Below are positions 1 through 6,498 of a stretch of DNA of 8,004 bases, in pieces. Every line of letters begins with the position of its first letter. Within the stretch, counting starts at the first letter, position 1. This DNA is from an uncultured Lachnospiraceae bacterium (GTDB lineage Bacteria; Bacillota; Clostridia; Lachnospirales; Lachnospiraceae): positions 1-8,004 of the forward strand of contig CAMOQY010000059.1 in assembly GCA_946623295.1 (NCBI GenBank), given 5' to 3'. The translations under genes were made by a program, and so were the position numbers. A model generated the notes under the pieces. The model did not search any database. It was not told the origin of the DNA and saw nothing but the letters and a program-made list of their open reading frames with translations.

Positions 1-1
1 T

Positions 2-358
2 GAGAGCCCGGGAAGCTTCGAGCTTTATCAGGGACGTAAATACAAGGTCTACCGCGGCATGGGCTCCATCGCCGCGATGGAGAACGGTTCAAAGGACCGC
101 TACTTCCAGACCGAGTCCCGCAAGCTCGTCCCCGAGGGCGTGGAGGGCCGCGTAGCCTACAAGGGTACTGTCGAGGATACCGTTTTCCAGCTTATCGGAG
201 GCCTGCGCGCCGGCATGGGCTACTGCGGATGCCCTGATATCGAATCGCTCAAGGAAAACGGCCGCTTCATCAAGATCTCGGCTGCTTCCCTCAAGGAGAG
301 CCATCCTCACGATGTCCATATTACCAAGGAGTCGCCCAACTATACGGTGAACGAGTAA
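2..358 (+). CDS. guaB: IMP dehydrogenase, C-terminal part (5' end outside the window)
   Basis: IMP dehydrogenase oxidises IMP to XMP with NAD+, the committed step of de novo GMP synthesis in the cytosol. Only the last 118 codons are present, in frame from base 2 to the TAA at 356-358. The fragment carries the hallmarks of the family's C-terminal barrel. The G-M-G-S-I-A-A-M stretch at fragment residues 19-26 is followed by the mobile flap with the conserved Lys-Asp-Arg-Tyr-Phe (residues 31-35), which contains the catalytic Arg-Tyr pair. Then come the G-L-R-A-G-M-G-Y-C-G motif and the terminal E-S-H-P-H-D-V ... T-K-E-S-P-N-Y. It ends at the normal IMPDH C-terminus, with no extension. It is transcribed towards the purine uptake operon, and a hairpin terminator lies about 170 bases beyond its stop. 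The identification is secure; the CBS domains and catalytic Cys loop cannot be judged because they lie outside. Confidence 0.97.
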   Translation, partial: ESPGSFELYQGRKYKVYRGMGSIAAMENGSKDRYFQTESRKLVPEGVEGRVAYKGTVEDTVFQLIGGLRAGMGYCGCPDIESLKENGRFIKISAASLKESHPHDVHITKESPNYTVNE

Positions 359-416
359 ACGGACGGGCTGCCGGACAGATTCATCTGATAAGCCGGCGCC
401 TTCAGGTATATTACGG

Positions 417-477
417 TTTGTTCTCAGTGCAACGATCCGCTCGGACAGGTATGCCAACGCCGCCGGATATATTCAGT
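417..477 (+). repeat. Two-block intergenic repeat, left copy (blocks X then Y)
   Basis: Block X is 417-448 and block Y is 444-477, sharing a few bases at the junction. Both blocks recur inverted at 592-658 on the other side of the terminator. X matches at 29 of 32 positions. Y shares an uninterrupted 20-base core (458-477 against 623-642 inverted), with small indels elsewhere. A weak further Y-like remnant may lie at 372-405, where the same end motifs (CGGACAG and TTCAG) occur at nearly the same spacing. No open reading frame with credible coding features covers it. It is probably a dispersed or tandem intergenic repeat of this genome, which one window cannot prove. Confidence 0.6.
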
Positions 478-517
478 ATGTGAGCCTTGCGGCCAGCGAC
501 GGCAGACGAATGATTAC

Positions 518-579
518 AAAAAAACAGACGCATCCTGCGTACACAAGCGTGTGGGAGCAGGAATGCGTCTGATTTTTTT
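518..579. terminator. Bidirectional intrinsic terminator between guaB and the BMP transporter operon
   Basis: A 14-bp stem pairs 525-538 with 557-571, with one bulged A at 562. The left arm is preceded by seven A (518-524) and the right arm is followed by seven T (573-579). The structure therefore has a U-tract on either strand and can end both the plus-strand guaB transcript and the minus-strand transporter operon, which converge here. The A and T tracts also complement each other and could lengthen the stem. The 18-base loop contains a small ACAC/GTGT pairing. Confidence 0.85.
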
Positions 580-591
580 GTTGGCAGACGG

Positions 592-658
592 CTGTCCGAG
601 CGGATCGCCGCACTGCGAACAAACTGAATATATCCGGCGGCGGGCTATGCTACCTGTC
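592..658 (-). repeat. Two-block intergenic repeat, right inverted copy (Y then X on the minus strand)
   Basis: Read on the minus strand, this copy runs Y (658-623) then X (623-592), whereas the left copy on the plus strand runs X then Y. The block order is therefore circularly permuted relative to a simple inverted repeat, as expected if both are pieces of a tandem X-Y-X-Y array. Minus-strand X can fold on itself: TGTTC pairs with GGACA and GCGG with CCGC around a CGAT loop. The end of block Y overlaps the last two codons and the stop codon (650-652) of the downstream permease gene, so the repeat reaches into coding sequence. Confidence 0.6.
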
Positions 659-1639
659 TTCTCTGAAGTACGGAAGTCCCAGGCTTGCCGGCGGCTGATT
701 CTCGCGCTTGTTGCGCAGCGAGCTGATGACCAGCACGATAATGGTGATCACATAGGGCAGCATCTTGTAAAGCTCCTTGACGGCCAGATTCGAGCCGGTA
801 GGGATAAAGATGTGCAGGATATAGAGACCGCCAAAGAGGATCGAAGCCCAGATGCTGGTGGTAGGACGCCACAGGGTAAATATGACGAGGGCGATGGCAA
901 GCCAGCCGCGGTCGCCGAACGCATCGGCAGACCAGACGCCGGAGGCGTAATCCATGATGTAGTAGAGACCGCCGAGACCCGCTATGACAGAGCCCGCGCA
1001 GGTCGCTATGTATTTGTACTTTGTGACGCTGATACCGGCTGCGTCCGCGGTAGCAGGGCTTTCGCCGACGGCGCGCAGGTGAAGGCCGACTCTTGTGCGC
1101 TTCAGGATATATCCGCACAGGAGGGCGATTATGATCGCCAGATAAGCCAGCCAGCTGTAGGAGAGGAAGATCTCGCCAAACCAGCCAAGATCCCCGGCAA
1201 ACGGGATGCCGGCCTTAAAGCAGGCGCTTGTCTTTGAGAGCACGATCGTGGGGACGTCAGCGCCGACTATCTTTATCAGCGAGCCGCCGAAGAAGTTGCC
1301 AATGCCGATTCCGAAGGTAGTCAGAGCAAGACCGGTGACGTTCTGGTTGGCCCTGAGAGTGATCGTAAGGAACGAATAGATAAGTCCCATGATCAGCGAG
1401 CCCAGGATCGCGGAGAGCAGCGGTATGATCGTGCCCAGCACGGGATTGAATGAGGCCCCCGCGCCGTTTTCGTAAAAGAAGCCGCCGATAACGCCGCAGA
1501 TGGCGCCTACGTACATCGTTCCTGCAGTACCGAGGTTGAGGTTGCCGGATTTCTCCGTCATGATCTCGCCCGTGCTGCCGAAAAGCAGAGGGATCCCCTG
1601 GACAACGGCTCTCTGGATTATAGTGACTATGTTAAACAT
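650..1639 (-). CDS. BMP-family ABC transporter permease, second subunit (NupQ/YufQ-like)
   Basis: This is a 329-residue polytopic inner-membrane subunit of a nucleoside-type ABC importer (BPD_transp_2 family, as in B. subtilis NupQ and RbsC-like permeases). Features seen: an N-terminal I-P-L-L-F-G-S-T-G-E segment with E-K-S-G-N-L-N-L-G (residues 29-37), the family's substrate-path signature; several hydrophobic spans (about 41-55, 69-92, 105-118, 160-180, 208-229, 246-257, 263-280 and 292-307); and a cytoplasmic coupling segment R-A-V-G-E-S-P-A-T-A-D-A-A-G-I (189-203). The tail P-A-S-L-G-L-P-Y-F-R-E is typical of this subunit. The ATG is preceded by AGGAGG (1648-1653), 8 bases upstream, and abuts the stop codon of the first permease with no gap, so translation is probably coupled. 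It is the last gene of the operon. Family assignment is secure; the substrate is inferred from context. Confidence 0.93.
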   Translation of the reverse strand: MFNIVTIIQRAVVQGIPLLFGSTGEIMTEKSGNLNLGTAGTMYVGAICGVIGGFFYENGAGASFNPVLGTIIPLLSAILGSLIMGLIYSFLTITLRANQNVTGLALTTFGIGIGNFFGGSLIKIVGADVPTIVLSKTSACFKAGIPFAGDLGWFGEIFLSYSWLAYLAIIIALLCGYILKRTRVGLHLRAVGESPATADAAGISVTKYKYIATCAGSVIAGLGGLYYIMDYASGVWSADAFGDRGWLAIALVIFTLWRPTTSIWASILFGGLYILHIFIPTGSNLAVKELYKMLPYVITIIVLVISSLRNKRENQPPASLGLPYFREDR

Positions 1640-2731
1640 TTAGGCCGCCTCCTTTTTTGAAGATTTACGGAAGTGGATCCTGTAGTTGATAAAGAATTCG
1701 CTGCCGATTATAAAGAAGAGGATTATACCGGTGATTATATCTCCAAAGGAGGAGTTGAGCTCGAGCGCCGTTGTGATCTGATTGCAGCCCTGGCTGAGGA
1801 AGACGATCAGGAAGGCAGTCAGGATCATGGTAAAGGGATTGAACTTCGCGAGCCAGGCCACGATGACCGCCGTAAAGCCCCTGCCGCCCACCATAGTGGT
1901 CGTAAGAGTGTGGTCTTTGGCCGAGACCAGGAAGAAGCCGGTCAGGCCGCAGATCGCGCCCGAGATAAGCATGGTGCGGATGATGACCTTTCTGACCTTG
2001 ATGCCTATATATCTGGCCGTGCGCTCGGACTCGCCGACAACGCTGATCTCATAGCCGTGCTTTGTGTATTTCATATAGATAAACATCAGTACGGCGAGGA
2101 TCACGGCTACGATGACGAACATCATGTATTTATTTCCGATCTCCGGGAACCAGCCGATCTGGGTATTCTGGTTGATGATGCCTATTTTGGCGGAGCCGTC
2201 CTTGCTCCACGAGGTGATAAAAAACGAAGCCAGCTGGGCGGCGACGTAATTCATCATGAGGGTAAACAAGGTCTCGTTGGTTCCCCATTTCGCCTTAAAG
2301 AAGGCCGGTATAAAGCCCCAGAGCGCGCCTGCGCAGACGGCCGCGATAAGCGTGACTATGATAAGGAGAACGTTGGGAAGCGCGCCGGAGAGGAACATCA
2401 TACAGGCAGCCGCGGCTATGCAGCCGGCCAGCACCTGTCCGTCGCCGCCCAGGTTCCAGAATCTCATCCGGAAAGCGGGAGCCAGGGCAAGTCCGACGCA
2501 GAGCAGGATGGCAAGGTTCTGGAGCAGAGCCCAGATCTTGCGGGAGGATCCGAACGCGCCGGTAAACATGGCGCTGTAGACATCCAGAGGGTTTTCTCCG
2601 GTGAGGACCATCGTCACGATCCCGCAGACTATAAACGCAAGGATAATGGCGGCTGCACGGTAGGCGTATGCCCTCGGGCGTCCTATGTCCATGCGCCTCG
2701 TGATATGTATAAGAGGTGTTTTATTATTCAT
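1640..2731 (-). CDS. BMP-family ABC transporter permease, first subunit (NupP/YufP-like)
   Basis: This 363-residue integral membrane subunit pairs with the next gene product to form the channel of a nucleoside-type ABC importer. The family motif F-W-N-L-G-G-D-G-Q lies at residues 91-99 (usually F-N-I-G-x-E-G-Q). It is followed by N-E-T-L-F-T-L-M-M-N-Y (152-162), the cytoplasmic loop V-V-G-E-S-E-R-T-A-R-Y-I-G-I (231-244) that should contact the ATPase, and G-G-R-G-F-T-A-V (282-289). About nine hydrophobic spans are visible, starting at residues 26-43. A basic N-terminus and a Lys-rich C-terminal tail (356-360) suggest cytoplasmic ends. The ATG has AGGAGG 5 bases upstream (2737-2742), and the gene overlaps the end of the ATPase gene by 8 bases, showing translational coupling. 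Length fits the family. Confidence 0.94.
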   Translation of the reverse strand: MNNKTPLIHITRRMDIGRPRAYAYRAAAIILAFIVCGIVTMVLTGENPLDVYSAMFTGAFGSSRKIWALLQNLAILLCVGLALAPAFRMRFWNLGGDGQVLAGCIAAAACMMFLSGALPNVLLIIVTLIAAVCAGALWGFIPAFFKAKWGTNETLFTLMMNYVAAQLASFFITSWSKDGSAKIGIINQNTQIGWFPEIGNKYMMFVIVAVILAVLMFIYMKYTKHGYEISVVGESERTARYIGIKVRKVIIRTMLISGAICGLTGFFLVSAKDHTLTTTMVGGRGFTAVIVAWLAKFNPFTMILTAFLIVFLSQGCNQITTALELNSSFGDIITGIILFFIIGSEFFINYRIHFRKSSKKEAA

Positions 2732-4274
2732 CTGAACCTCCTTTTGGGGCTTCCTCTGTCTGTGTCATCATGGCGCCTATCTTTTTCTTTACGGCGTTTC
2801 TGCCGTCGATGATACCGCTTACCTTTCCGGCGCAGAGCACGAGGATCCTGTCGCAGAGCTCTATCAGCACGTCGAGATCCTCGCCGACGTAGATGACTGC
2901 GACGCCCTTTTCTTTCTGTTTGTTGATCAGATCATATATGGTATAGGATGAGTTGATATCGAGGCCGCGGACCGCGTAGGCGGTAAGCAGGACAGTAGGG
3001 GCGGAAGATATCTCGCGGCCGACAAGGATCTTCTGGACGTTGCCGCCGGAGAGCTTGCGCACCTCGGTGCCTATGCCGGGAGTGTTGACCTCGAGCTCGT
3101 CTACGACGTGCTCGGCCAGCTCGGCGGGAGCTTTTTTATTTGTAAATATCGAATGGCCCTGGCGGTAGGAGCGGAGCATCATGTTGTCGGCAAGGTTCAT
3201 ATTGCCGACAAGTCCCATGCCGAGGCGGTCCTCCGGCACGAAGGAGAGCGCGACGCCCATATCGGCGATCTCGGTGGGATCCTTGCCGATGAGCGACTCG
3301 CGCGAGCCGTCGTCCTCGACGTATTCGATGGTGCCTTCCTCTATGGGCTGAAGGCCTGCGATGGCTTCAAGCAGCTCCTTCTGACCGGAACCGGCGATGC
3401 CGGCTATGCCGAGGATCTCGCCGCTGCGGGCGTTAAAGGAGACATGGTCGAGCTTTACGATGCCCTCGATATCCCTGACGGTCAGATCCTTTACGAGGAT
3501 GCGGTCTTTGGGGCGTACAGGCTCGGGACGGCTGATGTTGAGGGTGACGGAGTGTCCGACCATCAGATCGGTCAGCTCCTGCGTGTCGGCCTGCGCCGTG
3601 ATCCTGTCGCAGATATATTCGCCTGCGCGAAGGATCGCTACGCGGTCGGAAACGCTCAGCACCTCCTGCATCTTGTGGGTGATTATGATGATGGATTTGC
3701 CGTCCTTTTTCATGTTTCTCATTACGGCAAAGAGCTTTTCGGATTCCTGGGGAGTGAGCACGGCTGTGGGCTCGTCCAGGATCAGCAGATTTGCGCCGCG
3801 GTAGAGGACCTTGACGATCTCCACGGTCTGTTTTTCGGAAACAGACATATCGTAGATCTTTTTCGAGGGATCTATCTCAAAGCCGTAGCGGCTGCAGATA
3901 TCATTGATCCTGGCAGCTGCCTTTTTCATATTCAGACGGCCTTCGTTTTCGATCCCGAGAACTATGTTTTCCGCGGCGGTAAGCACGTCGACGAGCTTGA
4001 AATGCTGGTGGATCATGCCTATGCCCAGATCAAAGGCCTCTCTGGGAGATGAGATATCCACGGGCTCGCCTTTCAGGTAGATCTGGCCTTCGTCGGGATA
4101 GTAGATGCCGGAAAGCATATTCATGAGCGTGGTCTTGCCGCTGCCGTTTTCGCCTAAAAGCGCAAGAATCTCACCGGAGTATATATCCAGTGAGACATCT
4201 TTGTTGGCGACGACCTTTGAACCGAATCTCTTTGTGATGTGGCGCATGCTGAGCGCCGGAACTTTTGTTTCCAA
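2724..4274 (-). CDS. Nucleoside-type ABC importer ATPase with two ABC domains (NupO/YufO-like)
   Basis: This 516-residue peripheral membrane ATPase drives the BMP transporter. The first ABC domain has Walker A G-E-N-G-S-G-K-T-T (41-49), a Q-loop Gln at 90, Walker B L-L-I-L-D-E-P-T (163-170) and a switch His at 200. The second has a degenerate Walker A (G-I-A-G-S-G-Q, 292-298), a signature L-S-G-G-N (408-412) and R-G-L-D (436-439), but no standard D-E Walker B. Such asymmetry is normal in RbsA/NupO-type proteins. The first-domain signature is unusual: S-V-S-E-K-Q (144-149) where the family usually has S/P-V-G-x-x-Q. The start is taken as TTG at 4272-4274, because AAAGGAG (4283-4289) lies 8 bases upstream; the first ATG, at codon 10, has no ribosome binding site. 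The stop overlaps the next permease gene. Confidence 0.94.
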   Translation of the reverse strand: METKVPALSMRHITKRFGSKVVANKDVSLDIYSGEILALLGENGSGKTTLMNMLSGIYYPDEGQIYLKGEPVDISSPREAFDLGIGMIHQHFKLVDVLTAAENIVLGIENEGRLNMKKAAARINDICSRYGFEIDPSKKIYDMSVSEKQTVEIVKVLYRGANLLILDEPTAVLTPQESEKLFAVMRNMKKDGKSIIIITHKMQEVLSVSDRVAILRAGEYICDRITAQADTQELTDLMVGHSVTLNISRPEPVRPKDRILVKDLTVRDIEGIVKLDHVSFNARSGEILGIAGIAGSGQKELLEAIAGLQPIEEGTIEYVEDDGSRESLIGKDPTEIADMGVALSFVPEDRLGMGLVGNMNLADNMMLRSYRQGHSIFTNKKAPAELAEHVVDELEVNTPGIGTEVRKLSGGNVQKILVGREISSAPTVLLTAYAVRGLDINSSYTIYDLINKQKEKGVAVIYVGEDLDVLIELCDRILVLCAGKVSGIIDGRNAVKKKIGAMMTQTEEAPKGGSDE

Positions 4275-4297
4275 AGGGGGTTCTCCTTTCGCTTGTT

Positions 4298-4342
4298 CGT
4301 TTCACAGCAAGGCGTATGCCGTCTGCGCTTTGCTCTGAAACG
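4298..4342 (-). repeat. Long imperfect hairpin in the lipoprotein-ATPase intergenic region
   Basis: Positions 4298-4314 and 4326-4342 form a 17-bp inverted repeat with one C-C mismatch and one G-T wobble, with an 11-base loop. It lies between the terminator-like hairpin (4360-4388) and the ATPase ribosome binding site (4283-4289) on the minus strand. It has no T-tract of its own, so it is not a classical terminator. A role in RNA processing, in protecting the 5' end of a processed ATPase-permease message, or in limiting ATPase translation is inference from position. Confidence 0.5.
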
Positions 4343-4359
4343 GACTCTCATAAAATCAG

Positions 4360-4388
4360 AAAAGCGGGAGGTCGTAACGGCCTCCCGC
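4360..4388 (-). terminator. Intercistronic terminator-like hairpin after the binding-protein gene
   Basis: A 10-bp GC-rich stem (4364-4373 with 4379-4388, one T-G wobble) and a 5-base loop are followed on the minus strand by TTTTCTGATTTT. The hairpin begins 14 bases beyond the lipoprotein stop codon. The U-tract is short and interrupted, so termination is probably partial. Placement between binding-protein and ATPase genes is a common way to make more of the binding protein than of the membrane complex. Confidence 0.65.
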
Positions 4389-4402
4389 ACAAGAGTTGAT
4401 GA

Positions 4403-5659
4403 TTAGTTGCCAAGCTCCGTAATGCCGTCGATAAGAAGGTTGAAGTAAGGAGCTGAACGATACTCGGACTCATGGAAGTAGCCGTCGGAAACGACCTCGG
4501 TCTCGCCGGTGAAGGTGCCGTCGTCGTCTACGTCAGCAAGGTAGGAGGTAAGCTCTGATCCGCCTACGGTAAAGGTCTTGGTATCGAATACGTGGAGAGT
4601 GCCGGCCTCAAAGGCAGCCTTGACTTCGTCAAGCTTGGCCTGGGTACCCTCGGCAGCGGCAGCCTCGTTGACCTCGGTGACCTCAACGCTGCCGGTAGCG
4701 ATGGTGCCGGTCCAGTCAGCATCGAAAGCCTCGCCGTTCATGGTAGCGGTGATGGAGTACTCAAAGAAAGGAACCCAGTTGATCCTGGAAGAGATGATGA
4801 AGGTGTTGGGACCTACGGAAACGGTAGAGCCGTTGTAGGAAACGTTGGGAACGTTGTTCTCTTCGCAGGCACGGGGAGCACCCATGGAGTCCGCATGCTG
4901 GGAGATAAGAACGCAGCCGCCGGAGATGAGAGCCTTTGCGGTCTCGTACTCAGCAGCCTCATCATACCAGGAAGAGGTGTAGCTGACTTCCATGGTAGCG
5001 GTAGGGCACTGTGAACGAACGCCAAGGAACCAGGAAGTATATCCGGACATGACCTCTGCGTAGTTGTAGGCGCCGACGTAGCCGACCTTGGCCTGATCAG
5101 CGGTGATAGTGCCGGCAGCGATCATCTCGTTGAGCTTGAGACCGGCGGCAACGCCTGCAAGATAGCGGCCCTCATAGATGGCTGCGAAAGCATTGTGGAA
5201 GTTGGCGATGCCGGCGTTGTGAGCATGAGTACCGGTCGCATGTACGAACTGGACGTCAGGATATTCCTGAGCAGCCTGCATGATGTAAGGCTCATGTCCG
5301 AAAGAGTCGGCAAAGATGTAGGTGCAGCCCTCATCCTCAACAAGCTCCTCGGCAGCGGCAAGGCACTGCTCGGACTCGTCGATACCGGTCTTGATGACGT
5401 AGGCAACGCCGAGATTCTCGCAGGCTTCCTTTGCAGCGTTGATGAAGTTCAGGTCGTAAGTGGACTGCTCGTCATGAAGGCAGATGAATCCGGCCTTGAA
5501 ATCGGAAGTGGCAGCGCTCTCGCTGGGAGCCTCGGTGTCGGCCTGAGAGTCGGCGGCAGTAGTGTCAGCAGCTGCGGAAGAGCCATCCTCGGAACCGCCG
5601 CAGGCAGCCAGAGAAAGGACCATCACAAGTGCAAGCACGATTGACAGAAACTTTTTCAT
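4403..5659 (-). CDS. BMP-family substrate-binding lipoprotein, probable purine nucleoside binder (NupN/BmpA-like)
   Basis: This is the extracytoplasmic solute-binding protein that captures substrate for the ABC importer encoded just downstream. The 418-residue product starts with a lipoprotein signal: M-K-K, a hydrophobic core and lipobox L-A-A-C with the lipidated Cys at 20. A Ser/Ala/Asp/Glu-rich linker follows to about residue 52. The BMP (PnrA-like) domain then begins with D-F-K-A-G-F-I; further family marks include Y-I-F-A-D-S-F-G-H-E near residue 115 and a K-V-G-Y-V-G segment. The start is the ATG at 5657-5659, because AGGAGG (5669-5674) lies 9 bases upstream and the signal peptide starts there; an in-frame ATG 20 codons earlier would bury the signal sequence. 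It lies 65 bases after xpt without a strong terminator between, so it is probably under the riboswitch. BMP proteins of known function mostly bind nucleosides; guanosine or another purine nucleoside is inferred. Confidence 0.94.
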   Translation of the reverse strand: MKKFLSIVLALVMVLSLAACGGSEDGSSAAADTTAADSQADTEAPSESAATSDFKAGFICLHDEQSTYDLNFINAAKEACENLGVAYVIKTGIDESEQCLAAAEELVEDEGCTYIFADSFGHEPYIMQAAQEYPDVQFVHATGTHAHNAGIANFHNAFAAIYEGRYLAGVAAGLKLNEMIAAGTITADQAKVGYVGAYNYAEVMSGYTSWFLGVRSQCPTATMEVSYTSSWYDEAAEYETAKALISGGCVLISQHADSMGAPRACEENNVPNVSYNGSTVSVGPNTFIISSRINWVPFFEYSITATMNGEAFDADWTGTIATGSVEVTEVNEAAAAEGTQAKLDEVKAAFEAGTLHVFDTKTFTVGGSELTSYLADVDDDGTFTGETEVVSDGYFHESEYRSAPYFNLLIDGITELGN

Positions 5660-5724
5660 GTTTGATTTCCTCCTATGAAATCTTTTTGATATAAATATCA
5701 GGCTGTACTGCCCGATCATTCACT

Positions 5725-6297
5725 TTACCGGCGGAAGATGACCTCCGTGTCGGTCATGCGCTCGATCATGGCCAGGGACTCCACGCGGATGCCGCGCGCT
5801 CTCAGCTCGTCGCCGCCGCCCTGGAAAGCCTTCTCGATCTCGATGGCCGCGCCCACGAGCGTTGCGCCGGACTGCTCTACAAGCGAGATCAGACCGTTGA
5901 GCGCATTGCCGACCGCGAGAAAATCATCAACCAAAAGAATATGGTCATCGCTTGTGAGATAATCTCTGCTGATGACCATATTATAATCTGTATTATGTGT
6001 ATAGCTGTGTGCGCTTGCGGTATAGACGCTGCCGTCCACGTTGCTGCTCTGGTGCTTTTTTGCAAAGATCACGGGTACATTCATAATAATGCCCGCTGCA
6101 ACGGCTACAGCTATTCCGCTGGATTCTATAGTAAGGATCTTTGTGACGCCGCATCCGGAATAAAGGCGGGAGATCTCCGTGCCTATTTCGCGGAGCAGCT
6201 CGGTATCGATCTGCTGATTAAGAAAACTGCCGACTTTGAGAATGTTTCCGGGAAGTACCTTTCCTTCTTTGATGATCTTTTCCTCAAGCAGCTTCAT
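5725..6297 (-). CDS. xpt: Xanthine phosphoribosyltransferase
   Basis: Xpt joins xanthine to PRPP to give XMP, salvaging the base for GMP synthesis in the cytosol. The 190-residue product matches the length and layout of B. subtilis Xpt. The N-terminus has L-K-V-G-S-F-L-N-Q-Q-I-D (20-31), the Xpt-specific base-binding segment. I-E-S-S-G-I-A (57-63) and F-A-K-K-H (78-82) follow. The PRPP-binding motif is I-L-L-V-D-D-F-L-A-V-G-N-A (120-132), and there is a late I-E-K-A-F-Q (154-159). The second motif residue after A-V-G is Asn-Ala rather than the more common Gln-Ala, a mild change. The ATG has GAGG (6305-6308) 7 bases upstream. It is the first gene after the purine riboswitch, as in B. subtilis xpt-pbuX, but followed here by an ABC nucleoside transporter instead of a xanthine permease. 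Confidence 0.95.
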   Translation of the reverse strand: MKLLEEKIIKEGKVLPGNILKVGSFLNQQIDTELLREIGTEISRLYSGCGVTKILTIESSGIAVAVAAGIIMNVPVIFAKKHQSSNVDGSVYTASAHSYTHNTDYNMVISRDYLTSDDHILLVDDFLAVGNALNGLISLVEQSGATLVGAAIEIEKAFQGGGDELRARGIRVESLAMIERMTDTEVIFRR

Positions 6298-6325
6298 ATC
6301 TTATCCTCAACAGTTTTTTATGATC

Positions 6326-6355
6326 AAAAAAACAGACCCGGCCAAGGCGGATCTG
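6326..6355 (-). terminator. Riboswitch-controlled terminator (expression platform) upstream of xpt
   Basis: On the minus strand an 8-bp stem (6355-6348 with 6340-6333, one wobble) closes a 7-base loop and is followed by seven T (6332-6326), 28 bases before the xpt start codon. The left arm contains GATCCG (6353-6348), complementary to CGGATC at the 3' side of the aptamer's P1 helix (6417-6412). Pairing of these two would make the antiterminator; guanine binding would lock P1 and free the terminator. This is the usual OFF-switch logic of guanine riboswitches and is inferred here from base complementarity. Confidence 0.85.
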
Positions 6356-6414
6356 CGCCGATCGTCTCTTTTTTAACAGAAAGCGGCATACTGTATATAG
6401 TATACACGTCTGAT

Positions 6415-6480
6415 CCGATAGTCGTAACTGAACGGCGTTACGGTAGAGACGTCCGGGCCGTCTATCCGGACCTATATCGG
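6415..6480 (-). promoter_or_regulatory. Purine riboswitch aptamer, guanine-type
   Basis: The 66-nt minus-strand segment folds as the three-way junction of the purine riboswitch. P1 is CCGAT (6480-6476) with ATCGG (6419-6415). P2 is GTCCGG with CCGGAC, and P3 is CGTAAC with GTTACG. The J2/3 strand reads GTCTCTAC, matching the consensus U-N-U-C-U-A-C, and J3/1 is ACT. The base equivalent to position 74 is C, which specifies guanine/hypoxanthine-type ligands rather than adenine (U74). The base at position 51 is U, not the C of the Mesoplasma 2'-deoxyguanosine class. The loop-loop contact is kept as GG in L2 and CC in L3. L2 and L3 otherwise deviate from the common AUAUGG/CCGUAAA pair, and L3 is one base longer than usual. 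It lies between the xpt promoter and terminator, so its regulatory target is clear. Confidence 0.9.
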
Positions 6481-6498
6481 CAAGCTGATCACTGCTTT

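Noticed and set aside
417..658. CRISPR array
   Set aside because: Only two clear copies exist, in opposite orientation with permuted blocks and no regular spacers or cas genes.
551..1237. 228-codon plus-strand open frame opposite the second permease
   Set aside because: It starts inside the terminator hairpin and runs antisense to a well-supported permease gene, with no ribosome binding site.
1673..2812. 379-codon plus-strand open frame opposite the first permease
   Set aside because: It is highly charged, low-complexity sequence produced by reading hydrophobic codons backwards; no start signal, and it crosses the real ATPase/permease junction.
3108..4052. Long open frame (314 codons) on the plus strand inside the ATPase gene
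   Set aside because: It is antisense to an unmistakable ABC ATPase, has no ribosome binding site or recognisable domain, and reflects GC-rich codon bias on the opposite strand.
5677..5702. AT-rich palindrome (TGATAT...ATATCA) between xpt and the lipoprotein gene as a terminator
   Set aside because: The stem is short and purely AT-rich with only a five-A run after it on the minus strand and no U-tract, so it should not stop transcription.
5660..5719. Upstream in-frame ATG extending the binding lipoprotein by 20 codons
   Set aside because: It would place a charged segment ahead of a standard lipoprotein signal peptide, and AGGAGG lies correctly before the ATG at 5657-5659.
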